64,000 bases of DNA. Origin: Camillea tinctor. Taxonomy: Eukaryota; Ascomycota; Sordariomycetes; Xylariales; Xylariaceae. Below the pieces are notes generated by a model that worked only from the letters and a program-made list of their open reading frames with translations, did not search any database and had not been told where the DNA came from. A program made the position numbers and the translations under genes. Below, one piece after another: positions 21,314-34,200 of the stretch; the stretch's first letter is position 1, and every line of letters starts with the position of its first letter. The stretch lies in the NCBI GenBank assembly GCA_022578605.1, contig MU394133.1, forward strand, positions 111,981 through 175,980, read 5' to 3'.

Positions 21314-21720
21314 TGAATACCCCAAACCTATAACCTATACTAGCATGACGTAGTGTTCTCAACTGAAGTGGGATCACCATATCCAGATTTATAATGACGG
21401 ATGCTGTTCTCGCTATGTGCCGGCTCCGAAAATTCGATCGTTGATGTAGCTTATCCGGTGTCCATCAGCTCGACGTGGTTAGCACCCTGAATAAGCCCAA
21501 CTCTTCCCTTCGCCCAGGTCCACGCCTAGTTCCTACGTCAAATAACATGCAGACCCATAACCGCGCCTCTAGTCATCGTCGCCGCCCAGCTCCTGCTCAT
21601 GTCTTAGCGACCTCTGCCTTTCCTTCTCCTCCAACCTCTCTAGAATCTTAATTGGCCTATAGCCAATTAGTAAATACTCTCCTTCCCTTGCTTCACGCAG
21701 AATCGTTCGTAGTAGTAGAC
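21314..21720. other. Convergent intergenic region, ThrRS and bHLH 3' ends
   Basis: Short spacer of 407 bp between two convergent genes. Nothing else is seen. Confidence 0.4.
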
Positions 21721-22167
21721 TTACTCCTTCAGGTGATCCGGAACGTACTCTCCTCTGGCCTCAACTTCTCTTATAAGTTCGCGGCGCTGAACTAGTTGCT
21801 CTTTCATGTAATCCACTGTTCTCTTCAGAACAAGTCCTTCAGAGCGCCCTTGGCCTTCCAAACCCGGCACCAGCTCGCATAGACGGTCAAACCCAGCTCT
21901 GATGGCTTCTCTCCGCTTTTGTTCTAGTATAAAAGGCATTAGTTCTGAGTTGGGGGTTGGGGGTTGAGGTGGAGAGATGCATGAAAGGTTTATTTTTTTT
22001 AATTTTTTTTTCGGGGTTGGTTAAGCGGATAGGATAGTAAGCAGTATTATACCTGATGCGATGTGATTTTGCTTTTTCTCCTCCTCGGTCAGTCGGGGCT
22101 TCTCATCGGCAGCCGACGGGAGCCCGTTCTCTCCATCCTGCGGAGAATTGGATCTCGGTTCCGACAT
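21721..22167 (-). CDS. Small bHLH transcription factor (2 exons)
   Basis: CDS complement(join(21721..21923, 22053..22167)), 105 aa. The 129-bp intron (GTATAA donor, TAG acceptor) splits the basic region; splicing restores NHIASEQKRRE in phase. Basic-region His35, Glu39 and Arg43 form the H-E-R triad that contacts the E-box (CANNTG, typically CACGTG). Helix 1 (AIRAGFDRLCELV), a Gly-rich loop and helix 2 (VLKRTVDYMKEQLVQRREL) follow, with a short leucine-type extension. Known: bHLH proteins bind DNA as dimers. At 105 aa there is no activation domain, so it probably works as a heterodimer partner, in the manner of yeast Ino4 or Max-like proteins. The target pathway is not shown by the sequence. 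Confidence 0.88.
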
Positions 22168-23194
22168 GTTGTAATACAGGAGAAGTAGGTAGTAGCTAGA
22201 TGCCAGCTAAAGACCGACCGGCCCACCAAGGAAGCTAACTGACGTACGGGGATGCGAAGAAAGCAACGAACGCAGGAAAGTTTTGAGAAGAAATTAAGCG
22301 ACGAAAGTAAGCGATGAAATTATTTGGTAGTAGCAAAGTAAAGCGAAGAAGCGAATATGCAAATCATAATGCGTGCAAGTTATATATTTTATACAAGATT
22401 AGAAATTAAGTTTCTTTTTTTTTTTTTGGAGGGGAATCTTATAAATAAAGAAAACAGTCTTGGTTTTGATATCTAGTGCAATATAGAGAACTTCAAGTTT
22501 GAATGAGTTTAAGTTGGCTTCGATGTTTCTAATTCGAGGCTTTCACAAACTTACAAGTACAAACAACTTCCAATTTGCTGGAGCAGGTGCAGCATGTGAC
22601 ACACTTCTAGGACCCACCGGCTAGGTTGCCGACTCCTACCTAACTTAGGGTACCTGGTCGGTAACAAATCTGTGGTTTATAAGTATTTGGTTGGATGAGA
22701 GAAGAGACTTTAGGAGGTACAATAGTACCTACCTAGGTTGAAGGTACCTAGGTATGTAGTCGGTGCTGCTCACTTCAAGTTCTCAGCCTCCAGCCGCACC
22801 TGAGCCACAAAAGGAAAACCCCCCACATGGACCGACTGGGAAAAGTGGACAGGCTACATCATTGATAAAAGAAAAAAAAAAGGGAAGATAGCAGGTTATC
22901 TAAAGCTCCACGCAAGCTTAAGGAGGGCCTGAGGAGGACCTAAAAGTCTAGGGGACCTGTTAGTTAGGGGGACAACCCCCACTAGTGGTCTTTGAACCCC
23001 CTAACGAACAACTAATAATAACTACTAAACCACCGACACCGACGTCAACGAGCAACAAACATCATTTTCTTCTATACAACAACAACTTACTAAACACCTG
23101 ACTTACTACACCTTACTCGAAATCTCCAACGCAACCCAACTCAATTCGAATTGACTTGTGATCTTTCTTTCTCTCTCTCCTCAACCCTTCCACC
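22168..23194. other. Divergent promoter region between the bHLH gene and the Maf-like gene
   Basis: No gene. Contains the palindrome TACCTAGGTA (22745-22754) with a near copy at 22730, homopolymeric A/T tracts, and a CT-rich leader just before the ATG at 23195. Confidence 0.45.
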
Positions 23195-24127
23195 ATGGAC
23201 CAAAAACAGCCCCTACTGTCCTCGACCGACGAGATGCCCTCTGATCCCCCGCCAGACTACAGTGTGTCCGTAGGGGAACATAAGAGATCGGGCAGCAGTG
23301 CCACTACTCTTTCCATGCGGCAACGCGATCCCTCCGGTGCCCCCTCCGCGCCAAACCGCAGATCGATGCCGCCGCCGCCGCCCATGGACCTGCCCATCCT
23401 ACGATTCATGCGCACGCACCGAGTAATCCTGGCCTCGGCCTCCCCGCGCCGCCGCGCCCTCCTCGCCCAAGTCGGGCTCCCCAACATCGAGATCGTGCCC
23501 TCGACCAAGCCGGAGAACCTCTCGAAGAAGGAGCTCGGCGCGTACGAGTACGTGACGGCGACGGCGCAGCAGAAGGCGCTCGACGTGTACCAGGAGGCGG
23601 TGGAGGACGGGGACGACCAGAACGAGAATGCGGAGAAGAGGGAGAAGAAGGGCGACCCCGACCTGGTCATCGCCGCCGACACCGTCATCGTCACGCGCGA
23701 CGGCACCATCCTCGAGAAGCCCGCCAGCGAGGCCGCCCACAAGCGCATGCTCAGGGTCTTGCGCGACACCCGCGTGCATCGCGTCCTGACCGCTGTCTGC
23801 GCCGTCGCCCCCAAGCCCGACGCGAGCTACCCCGGCTACGCCATGCGCACCCACGTCGAGGAGACCAAGGTCTACTTCGCGCGCGAGGCCGACGGCCTGC
23901 CGGACGACGTGATCGACTCGTACGTGCGCACGCGCGAGGGCGTGGATAAGGCGGGGGGTTACGCCGTCCAGGGCATCGGGGGCATGGTCCTGGTTGACCG
24001 CATCGACGGCGCCGTGGATAATGTGGTGGGGCTGCCGGTGAGGAAGTGCCTCCAGCTTTGCGAGAAGGTGGTGTTCCGACAGGAAGAGGGGAGTGAGGAC
24101 GAGGATGGGGATGAGTTTGATATTTGA
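23195..24127 (+). CDS. Maf-like nucleotide pyrophosphatase (ASMTL-type)
   Basis: Single exon, 310 aa, ATG in CACCATGG context. Residues 1-65 are polar with a short poly-Pro run. The Maf/Ham1-fold domain starts near 75: LASASPRRRALL (79-90), the catalytic AADT (160-163), EKP (174-176), and near the C-terminus GGYAVQG.GG and the closing NVVGLP motif. Known: Maf proteins hydrolyse non-canonical or modified nucleoside triphosphates (dTTP, UTP, m5-type) to monophosphates; Maf was first described as a septum inhibitor in bacteria. A charged insert (~135-155, rich in E/D/N/K) separates the first motifs. The C-terminal tail is acidic. The gene is very GC-rich. Cytosolic location is inferred from the lack of a signal. 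Confidence 0.95.
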   Translation: MDQKQPLLSSTDEMPSDPPPDYSVSVGEHKRSGSSATTLSMRQRDPSGAPSAPNRRSMPPPPPMDLPILRFMRTHRVILASASPRRRALLAQVGLPNIEIVPSTKPENLSKKELGAYEYVTATAQQKALDVYQEAVEDGDDQNENAEKREKKGDPDLVIAADTVIVTRDGTILEKPASEAAHKRMLRVLRDTRVHRVLTAVCAVAPKPDASYPGYAMRTHVEETKVYFAREADGLPDDVIDSYVRTREGVDKAGGYAVQGIGGMVLVDRIDGAVDNVVGLPVRKCLQLCEKVVFRQEEGSEDEDGDEFDI

Positions 24128-25711
24128 GGTGGGGAGTTAGTCGAGGGAGGGGGGTTGGAACGAGAAGGAGAAGGGAGAATGCGTGGAACTTGACAAAAAA
24201 AAAAGGACAAAGAGCGTTACGTTGATGTTGACGACGAAGATGATAATAATCATTTATGGGCATGCGGAACATCGAGTACAGCCGTCAATGAACAAGAAAA
24301 ATATCACACTCAGAGTAACTTGAACGGCTATGGAACTAAGTATATACCGGGAAAAGAAAGGAAAAAGGACTAATGGTACCACAGGAATTGATCACAGGTT
24401 ATATCACTCAAGTCAGTCTTGGGCGTTAGGGGCTGACGAGCTTATAAAAAGGAAATCGAATTTGTATAGAGCATATATATAGAGCTTCCGTGGCTAGTAC
24501 TATAAGGCCTTACCTAAATGAGGATCATGCAGACGGGAGAAAAACAAGAAGCTTTGCGTTATCTTTCTCCGTGTCTTGGGTGCTTACGCTTGGGGTTACT
24601 TACTATTCATACCGACTCACCTAGGTTAGGGATTTACTCATATCTGCCCTCGACTTTTGAACCGGTGCTTCATCATGTCATAGGAAGAGTAACGAAGAAG
24701 ACGAGGAAGGTTACCTGACATAGCCTAGAAACCCTAGCGATGGTTGATAGATGCTTTTTTTTTGCTCGATATATAACTGGCAGACGATAGACGCCAGCCA
24801 GACCTCCCTCCCCCTTCTCCCTCTTCTACCTAGGTAGATAGTATATATATACGAGCTGGTACCAGGAGCCCTTGCCTGTATGTATGTGTGCGCGCACGGG
24901 CAAAACCATTAAACAAGTGCGACGTATCAAAACATCGATCATGGATATATAGAACCACCCTCTCCTGATATAAAAGTAAAAAAACCAAATGAGAGAAGAG
25001 AGAGAGGGGGGGGGGTTAGGAGATGGTACCTTCATGAAATATCGTGAGTAGGTAAAACAGAAGCATGTGTTCCCCTTATGCTAGAGGATAGATACCCAGA
25101 CCCAATGAAAAGAAGAAAAAAAAGGAAACCCGCTGGCTTATGCAACCCAACCGACCGGCCCGCAGAACAATGCTTGCTCGTGGTTGTAAAGAAATGAAGG
25201 AAAAGAAATACGGCGCTCCCGGTATGCTAGTGGATATCAAGTGTAAACAGAAAAGGAACGCTCTCCATGCTATGGTGGGTTTTATGGTTTTGGTTTGGGG
25301 GAAATGAGAATTCGTGGGATGTAGAGGAGGCAAGGAGTTATATACGTCCGGGGAGTACGGTACGAGTAACTGTTGGTCCTTGTACCGTAGACCGGTGTAT
25401 ATAGATAGGTGAGGATGTGGAATGAATTGGTCGCTGGGGGAAGGGAAAGGGAAAATTATTCATGATCATTATCCGTTTGACGGAGATGCATCGCACATGA
25501 GAGGAAAATCTCGGGATATTTGGGGGGAGGGGGGAGAGAAGGGATAGTCTTCTTGGTGGGGATCAGGGAACGGTGTAGTGATGTGGAACAGTGAGATGAA
25601 GAAACCGGACCGAAGAAAAAAAGAAAAAAAAAGGTAAGGAAACTCGTAATCGTCGTCATGAGCTGCGAACGAAGAGGAGAGAGAGAGGGGGGGGGGCATC
25701 ATCATCAATCA
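24128..25711. other. Convergent intergenic region with low-complexity tracts
   Basis: 3' flanks of the Maf-like gene (+) and the C2H2 gene (-). It contains A, G and T homopolymers, GGGGAGGGGGG near 25525, a TACCTAGGTA palindrome at 24827-24836, and short open frames of skewed composition. No gene is supported. Confidence 0.4.
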
Positions 25712-28244
25712 TCACCCAGCGTTGGAATGCGGGTGCGGCAACCTCTCCGTGCCCTTCATCCCGAACTTGGGGATCACCCGCCCCGGGTGCATCTTCTCGA
25801 TGTGCTTGCTGAGGTTGCAGCTGCGCTTGTCCGTCTTGGCGCAGTACGGGCACTCGTACACGTGCCGGTGGTGGTCCGTCCGCAGGTGCCGCGACAGCGA
25901 CGTGCTCGCCCACTTGCCCTTGAACACGCGGTGGCACTTGTCGCACCGCCGCTGCCCGTGGTCGGGCTCGAGGGACGGGGCGACCGAGCTAAGAGACGGT
26001 GAGGGTGTGGTTAGGACGGCGTTTGTTGGGCGAGATACGGAGATGGGGGTGGTGTGAGTGACGTGGTGTGGGTTTTGGTTGGATGGTTTGGAGAAGGAGG
26101 GAGAGCGTGAGATGGGGAATGGCATCATAAAAGGAGAGAGAATGGTTAGACAGGCAACAAACTTACCCATTCTGGGATTTGACCTCGTCGAATATCACCG
26201 AACCAGAAGTCCTTTGAGACCCGCTGGAGCGGTCTTGAGAAGGGTCGTCGTAGGTCCGGGATTTGCTGTACATAGATAGGGAATCGGGTTCCGCATAACC
26301 CCCTGGCGGGGTCAAGTTGACTCGATGGTCACGTATGGTAATGCTATTCAGCCGCGCCGTCACGTATTGAGTCGAGTACTGGCTGTCCCGGTCGACGTCG
26401 ACGCCTAGGTAGCAAAATTGCCGGTACCCGGGCTTATGTGAGATGTCTAGACAACTTCTAAGCATCTCGCTGGCAAACTGCTTGAACATAACGGGAGTGG
26501 AGATGAAAGCCTTTTGTTGTTTTAAGGAGAGAGTGGTTAGTCTAACTAGAACATGCGACCGGTGGGTTATGGTAGGGATAGTTAAGCAAAAACAAGACTT
26601 ACTTGTCCTAGTGAGGTGAGATATTCTTCGACCTGTCTTAAGCACTGCAGGTTCCCTACGGACACCATAAGGCCGGCGGCGGCGATGATGCCGATGACGG
26701 CAGGGTCGGCGGAAAAGGACCGCGACGACGAGGACAGAGAGTTGAAGAGGAGTTGTTGGACATCTTTAACAAAGTCCGAATAACGCCGGCGGGCGAACGA
26801 GCCGGACAGCTGGTCCTCTGGGTTTTCTGACGACCCAACGGCTCGTTTGACCGAGAAGAAATCCAAGAATGTTCCCAAATCTAGACATTGTTGTCAGAAG
26901 ACTGTAAGGTGCACACCAAGGCTGTGTTTGTTGTTGATGTCTTCATGTCTCTTACCTGATAAAAACTTGATAAATATTTGGAAGGGTTGGGATTCCTTCA
27001 ATACCGAAACTGCATCTCCGGGCCGGTTGTCATCACGGTGAGGGTACGATGGTTGTGGGTGGCTGCTAGCCGGCATCGACGGCGATACGGGGCTGGGCTG
27101 TATGGGGTGGACGCTATGCATTTGCGGAGGAAACTCTGGTGTAGGACTAGGGGCAAAAGACATGGGGAAGGATGCGTTGAAGGTGGGTGATAGACTATAA
27201 TCCACGTCATATCGGTCCCCCGGGCGCAATTCGTCATTCCCGAACCCGAATGAAGGCTGTCCTGGTTCTTGCTGAAAGCTATAGCTCGGGTTGGGGGAGT
27301 TATACCACTCTACATCTATATCGGCACCGCCAAGGCTCGACAGGTTGGGCTGTGGCTGTTGTAGAGGCGGCGGCGGGAATGACCCGTAGAACCCAAGGGA
27401 CATGCCGGCCGGATCTGGCGGCTGTGGTGGTTCGCTGTCGAATTGACCCCCAACCTGGAGATATTCTTGCGAAGCGGGTATGGCATTCTGTCCCTGGATG
27501 ATTCCCTGGGGAACAACTAGGTTGGAGCTGTCACGTTGCGACAACTCGTTGTAGAGGCAGTCAAGTTCTTCTCCCTCGGTCGGCTTGAGGAGAATGTCTT
27601 TCCACCCAAACACCGCCGAGTCGCTTCTGTCGCTCTTGTAAAGGGTGATGTCGCGGATTGAATGCTGCACAATCATCGCGGCAAAGCATCCTAGGGAGCA
27701 TGGAGGCGACTTATCACAGTATATATCTCGCAGAACTAATAATCCATCTTGCCGTAGTCTCGCGGGACTATGATAAGTCTCTAGCCACCTCTCAATAAAG
27801 GTGCAGTTATGAGTAGGTGTGTGCTCCCGTAGTTTCGTGTAGAACTCGTCCGTCTTTTGAATGAATGAGCGCAGCAATCCCCATCCCTTCTCGTAGGTAT
27901 TCACCGAAGTATATTCGGACCCCTCGAATAGACGTGCATTGACCGGAGGTTGGTTTGGTTGACTCGGGAGGGACGAAAACCCTAGGCGGGATGTTGGTAT
28001 AGTAAGGTCTAATTATACAAAGTCAAACGAATTAGTACCGATTTCTATTGCATGACATACTTAGTGGGTGGACAGTTTTATTGTCTTTAGTACCTCTCTG
28101 TAGTTTCGTGTTGCGGTCGACCTCATCGGAATAGTTAACAGCATCAGAGAAACTAACAGCAGCGAGTAAGCTGTCAATATAACCCTTCATATCGGCGGGG
28201 GGAGAATTGTCGATACAATGACTGGGCACAGTATTGCCATCCAT
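25712..28244 (-). CDS. C2H2 zinc-finger transcription factor, 711 aa (5 exons)
   Basis: CDS complement(join(25712..25988, 26167..26510, 26603..26880, 26956..28008, 28061..28244)). All four introns join in phase: 52 bp with a TACTAAT branch site, 75 bp, 92 bp, and 177 bp with no internal AG before TTAG. Exon 2 encodes a helical region (NTYEKGWGLLRSFI, then a Cys-containing segment SPPCSLGCFAAMIV) and a Pro/Gln/Ser-rich stretch. Exons 3-4 carry a hydrophobic helical segment, probably for dimerisation or activation. The last exon encodes two C2H2 fingers: CDKC...HLRTDH (spaced X15, X4) and CPYC...HIEKMH (X12, X4). Known: this layout, a C-terminal finger pair after a long fungal-specific region, is typical of Pezizomycotina regulators of unknown targets. 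Start is the ATG at 28244; the frame upstream has no other ATG. Confidence 0.85.
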
Positions 28245-31200
28245 GCCGCCGACGACGACAAAGATGAGAAACAAAATGATTCAAACGGAAGAAAGAGGGT
28301 GCGGGGTATATAATAAGACGTAGATCAGTCTACCAGACGTCAGGGGTTACTATTTGGTAGCTGAGTAGCTGAGAGCGTGCGACAAACTCGACCTGTTGTT
28401 CTATCCAAAATATTGCCATTGCGAAGATAAAGAGATAATGGAGGCAAACCCGAGTTTTAATATAGGATGATCAGAGATTGTCCTAATTATTTGAGTGGAC
28501 TTAGTACCGGTGATGTCCCAAGCCTAGCTATGTCCCATTACCCTAAGTAAGCTCTTGTCCTTATTGCGTAATGGTGTTGATTCGCAAAACTCGGGCCACT
28601 CTGACGGTGATTGGTAGGTAATAAGTCAACGAGACGAGGGGGGATATTGTAAGTAACAATTCAAACTCAGCAGCAGATACATAGATGAAGCAGTTGTATA
28701 ACATCACCCATTCCTGTGTTATACGCGGGGGAAACAGAAAGAGACAAGGGGAAATTTAAATAACCTAGCTAAGAAGCTAATTGCATAGTATAATAGTCGT
28801 CAATACACTAATGAGAACTGAGGCATTCATAACTAACCTACAATACATGGTCGTCTGGTAACACCATCCTACCTATAATGGGGTATACCTCATATCTTCT
28901 AGACTGCATGATAGGTGGGTACGACTAAGAGACTAAGATGGGCCTGGCGACGGGACCGATACACAATACATACACACGTACATATGTATATAATAACTAG
29001 CTTAATAGCTAAAAGACTGTGCCTGGGGCGTAATTTTTGGGTCTTCATTGGGTTCTCCTGCCTCGATGGACTAGAATGCACGTAAATGCATAGTCCCTCC
29101 ACATATCATGAACTCATGATCGCTATCTCACGGCAGGAAGATCAAGTGAGCGATCAAATCGTCAAATCAAGATGTACGGATACATCAACCAGCCTTGTAC
29201 CTAGTTAGCAAAACATTAATTGACGAGGAAAAGATTATGCTCTAGCTTCTCATGTGTTGGAACGTTGCAGCCCAAATAAGATTCCACGCGTCTCGACGAC
29301 GACTGATCCGGAATGAATGTCAGTTGCAGTTTAATTCAAACCTCATAACGGTGAGGAAACATTACTATGGTTAGTGTTTATTCTCCGTACGAAACAAACG
29401 TAGCGCAGACGGCTTCCTATGACGTGCAATCGTCCCGTCTGTATATGGATTTAGACACAGGTATAAGCCGGAGTTCAGTTCGTGTTAGTTCATGTTATAC
29501 AAACAGCACCCTAGTCAAGTAGGTTCACCTGTATGAAATGGTAGGGTAGTTGAGCACTTTCAAAAATGCCTTCCGGTCTGCCTGGCTTGAATATTATTGA
29601 TTGGTTACAATTCAATCCCTGAATTAGCCGTACACTTGGTCACTGTTGCGTGGATGTCAATTGTTAGGTGGGGTTAGTGCGTGTGGCATCAATCCTCCTA
29701 ACAGCTCGGTACACAGCACTCCAGGTTTACATGTGTCGATGGTATATCAAAGCTCAAACTCGTAATCGCCGTCTGACACCACCTAAGTCCTTGCTAACTC
29801 CTTGTTGATATTAACTCCCTGCCGATGTTAATGGGGATAGAAGACGAAGCAATTATCTTAGTCGGAGTTTTGTCTAACCTGCTAGGGAAATGTTGGTTAG
29901 ACATTACATAGATCCTCCCCAACCAGTTAGTGGAGTGAGGCGAGAAAAGACAGTGAGACTAGGTAAATAACCTTACCAACAATATTATGATTTCTCCAAG
30001 GCATCTTCTCATAAGCTGGGAGTTCTTGTATCAAGTCTCAATACTGTACCGCTTATCCTCCCTTTTTTTGTGTCATGACAGCCTATTTTGTCCTTACACG
30101 ATTTTGTATAATCGGATCAAGTCCTTAGCGCTTTGATACTATCCGTCAAAAATCGCCACATACTAGCAACCCATGTCTTGGACTCCCTTCGGTTCACTCT
30201 TTTTAATTTTCCCCATGTACAATGTTGATGTGTTGTCAATACTACTGCGGAGCACTTTGGCGCCGAACAAGACTAATATCGGCCGCTGACGACGGTTTAC
30301 TCGAACAAGCGACCGAACGACCAATCCAAGTATACGGCATCAAACGGGTTTGAGGAAGTAAACCAAGAACGGTTCCTTAATTTGACGGCAAGAACGATAT
30401 TGCCGCTAGAAATGATGAAAATCAGCACTGTAGAATCAAATAAGCATGGGTTAATTCCTACACAGCTATATCGACACATTACCTAGGTATTGTTTTAAAA
30501 ATCCATAGATAATCCCTAATACTTAACAAGTTCTCTAAAAGGCCTGCGAAAAACGTAATTTGATTGCGAGCGGTCTGGGGAGGTTAAGGATTGACTGATT
30601 CTTTCGATTACTACATGTGACTATGTTCTGGGTAGCTTAAATTATAATGTGTTATATGTACCTGAGCACCACTCTGTCAGATGGATGACGAGAAAGTATT
30701 GAAAAGGGAAGAGGAAATAAACCCTCCAAGTTATAACTAGTTTGAATGTGAATGTCTGTCAATAAGCCTGGTGCCTATCATCATGAAGTAGAATGTGAGT
30801 TATAGACACGAGTAGTATCATTGCTAGTATCAAGAGCTTCCAATGTTGGTCAAAGCTAGGTGTGTTTTATGTCAGGCTATGGCTTCTTTCGCCACTTCAT
30901 TTTAATAAGCTACTGCTTAGATATTAATTCCCTTTCTAGCGCTATCCTAGAGTATATGTACCGAAGTCAAGGGTGTATTCTAGGTTAGATCACAATAGTA
31001 TGTACATACATATGTATACCACACTAGTTGCGCCAGGAACTTCTGTCCAAATCTGACTTTAAGACTAACAGGGGTTGCCCACAAGTATGTCGCAAGCCGC
31101 CAAGGACCTTAGTAGTATGAGACAAGATCGGAGGCCCGGAGTGAAGGGAATCGCGAAAGACCCTGTAATCTGAGGCTCTGCATTATGAACACCCTAGTAA

Positions 31201-34200
31201 CCCTCTTTCAATAATCCGTGGGTTATGTAAAACATACACAAAATAATCATTTTCTCGTGCATACCTAGATACATAGGCACTGCGTTTGCTTATCACACGA
31301 GATCCTAGCCACCGAGATCAACTGACGACGCACCGCAATGCTATACCAGCACGTACATATACATATACATTAGTGTTAATTTGCATATCAACATCTGGAA
31401 GATTAATGGATGACGAATAACACTATTGTATCTTACATCAACCTTCCATGGCTTGCCAGGCTGTTTCTTGACCTCGCGCTACCTTAGGCTTCGCCTACCA
31501 CATGGTCTCTTGCATGAGGCCAAAGTCACAAGTTCGAGGTCCTTTCAGGGTCTTTTTCGACTACCCTTGCCGCGAGTACACCGTGCCGCATACGTAGTAC
31601 TTCAGAAAGTACCTAACAAGGGTAAGTTGCGGTTTTTAGTCGGAATTGTGCCCCGGACAGTTTCGGCGCCAGCCGTAACCACCGAATATCTAACAGCACT
31701 TACCCGAAAGCTCTATTCAAGCGTCCTCAAGATTATGATCAAACTAAACTTCGATGTACAAACAGGACAACAGCGAGGACAAAACCAGTTGGGCATACAG
31801 GGCATCAAGATGCATATAAGAGGGGACCATCGAGGGGCTCAGTATCGAGTCGCAATATATGTATTAGGTTGATAATCACATGGAAACACACGCCAAAAAG
31901 GAAGAAAAAAAACCAAGAACGTACAGAACGCATCATAATCTCAAAAGTTAGCCGCAATGGCAAAACCAACTCCAAGTCCACAAGGTGCAATACCACAATC
32001 TAGGCTGAAGGAGAAAACCCCACAACCGCGAACTAAGTCTACAGAACATAAAGGTAGGATAAACCCTCATATCGCAACGCTGTTATCAGGTGATATTTTC
32101 ACGCAAAATTACTAACGCGACAAAAGATGTCTCCATACCAATGGAAAGGTGGCTGGCCAGCGACGCCAGGTCTAACTACTGGACACCGGAAAATCCTCGA
32201 GTAAACACCTTCAGATAATCAGACACGTTAAGCCAATATTAATCCAAACCGATTGGTCAACTACGCCGGTCGGTTTTAAAGGCTGGAATTTAACGATGGG
32301 GATACCTACTATATAATGCAGGTTCCTTAGGCAGTACTCCCTAATGTGCAAGGGCCATGCATTGAACCTCTAGCCGTTGACAGCTGAGCTGAATGGGCTG
32401 AACACAGAATATTTATAATCTTCATGGTACAATACGGGATAATAACTACCTACTTAATCACGATGGTTCGGGTGTGGTACTTATCAATGGGTTTACATTA
32501 ATGGATATTTAATGAAAGACAATATACCCCTTTTTCATTCCGATACCAACTACTTAGATGTTTATTGCGCAATTGATCCCGACAATAAACTTAAGCTTAA
32601 GCATATTCGATCACGATAGTGAAACCGCACTAAAAGTAAAGTTTTCCAGCTGGGCGGAACACGGATGCTCCCACTGCACACCACGACACACCATCCCTGC
32701 GGCACACACACACCTATACGCAGAAAGGGACTTCAACCGGCTTTTTGAGCTGATCTCATCTAATAACAAAGTTGTCTTAGGTACGATAATATCCTGCAGT
32801 TGTGGCTTACATCTAAACCACCTTTTTTTTTTCGCCACGATGGACCCGCTACGATCATCTGCATATACTTTGCTCAAATATAAACAGCAAAGCATCGTAG
32901 CGTTACACATCCATTAATCCCCAAGATTACGAAATAAACAATACCAACCTATCTCCCTTACCGTAATAAGCATTAAACATAATCCTCCTCCACAAAATCC
33001 ACGTACGCGCGAACTACCAACGCCTAAGAAGGAATGGCGGGGTGCGTAATCGCCACCTCGAGCCTACGATATAGAATGACGAGTCCTACTAGTCTCAAGT
33101 AACGTGATATCACACGTCAGCTAAAAACAAAAACAAAAGTTTAATAAGCACCCTATTTCATAAATTTACAAGTCAAGGGGCTTTAGTCGCAGTTTCGTTC
33201 AGAACAGTGGCGGGTACAAACGTGTGGGGGAGAACGGGGGAGAGTGGGGAGGGTATGGGTAGATGATTCTCGTCAAGTCAGCATGTCATACGTACCGACC
33301 AAGATATGACGGAAACCTGGATCTTAGAAGGTGGCAAATATCTCTCCACCTGTCTACCGTCACACGTGATTGTGTAGGTTATCAAAGTTTGGTGTTTTCT
33401 CATGTGATATTCTCACATTACCTAGTTGTAGATACATCTTTTATTGTTCCATATCCTAGCTGCCTAGATGAACATTGGTGTTTAAACCATTATTCTACGC
33501 CGCCTATACTCCTCCGTCGTATTTTAGTATCGTTTTATCTTTCTTTTCCAATAGCCAAGCCACTTACAACATTGAAATCTTAAGAGGGGATATATCACTA
33601 CCTCCACCAATGCACTCATGATGATTTAAGCCACCATACCTAAAGTTTCGGCCATACGGAATACTAGTGTACATAAGTCACGATCAGGCCTCAACTACGG
33701 GTATCCATTTGTATGGATAACTATTTTCTTCGTAGTAAAGAGAAGTAAAGTCTACCCATGTAGTATCCCGGACCATGTAAAAGAGAACTTGTTTCTTTCC
33801 TGTGTATTCTCATCAACACGGACTTAATACGGTATTACCAGACTGTCTTGGCAGCCTCTGACCCCACGCCTAGAGATGGAAGTGGGGGACTTGGAGGGGT
33901 AAGATGTTAGCCATCGTATAACTGCACCATTGAGGCATAATACATGTAGCCGCTGCTTGACCAATGATGTTCCCAATGAACCGTGCATGTGTCCCGTACG
34001 AGTACCATCGAGCGAGCCGTCCGGCAATCATCCAATCAAATAAATGGCCCTCCAAGTTAATAATATTTCGAGTGGGTTTGATAGTTGCTACCCCCCATCA
34101 TGCTCCTATCCGAGGGGAAAAGGCCCACTCCGGATTCCGTTGCGGCCTTTCCGAACCTTTGGACTAACTTGACTTCACCGGTCGAGAGCGCAAGGTCGGG

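Noticed and set aside
31426..31872. 148-codon + strand frame in the long gene-poor region
   Set aside because: No ATG until late, no splice context, composition not convincing on either strand.
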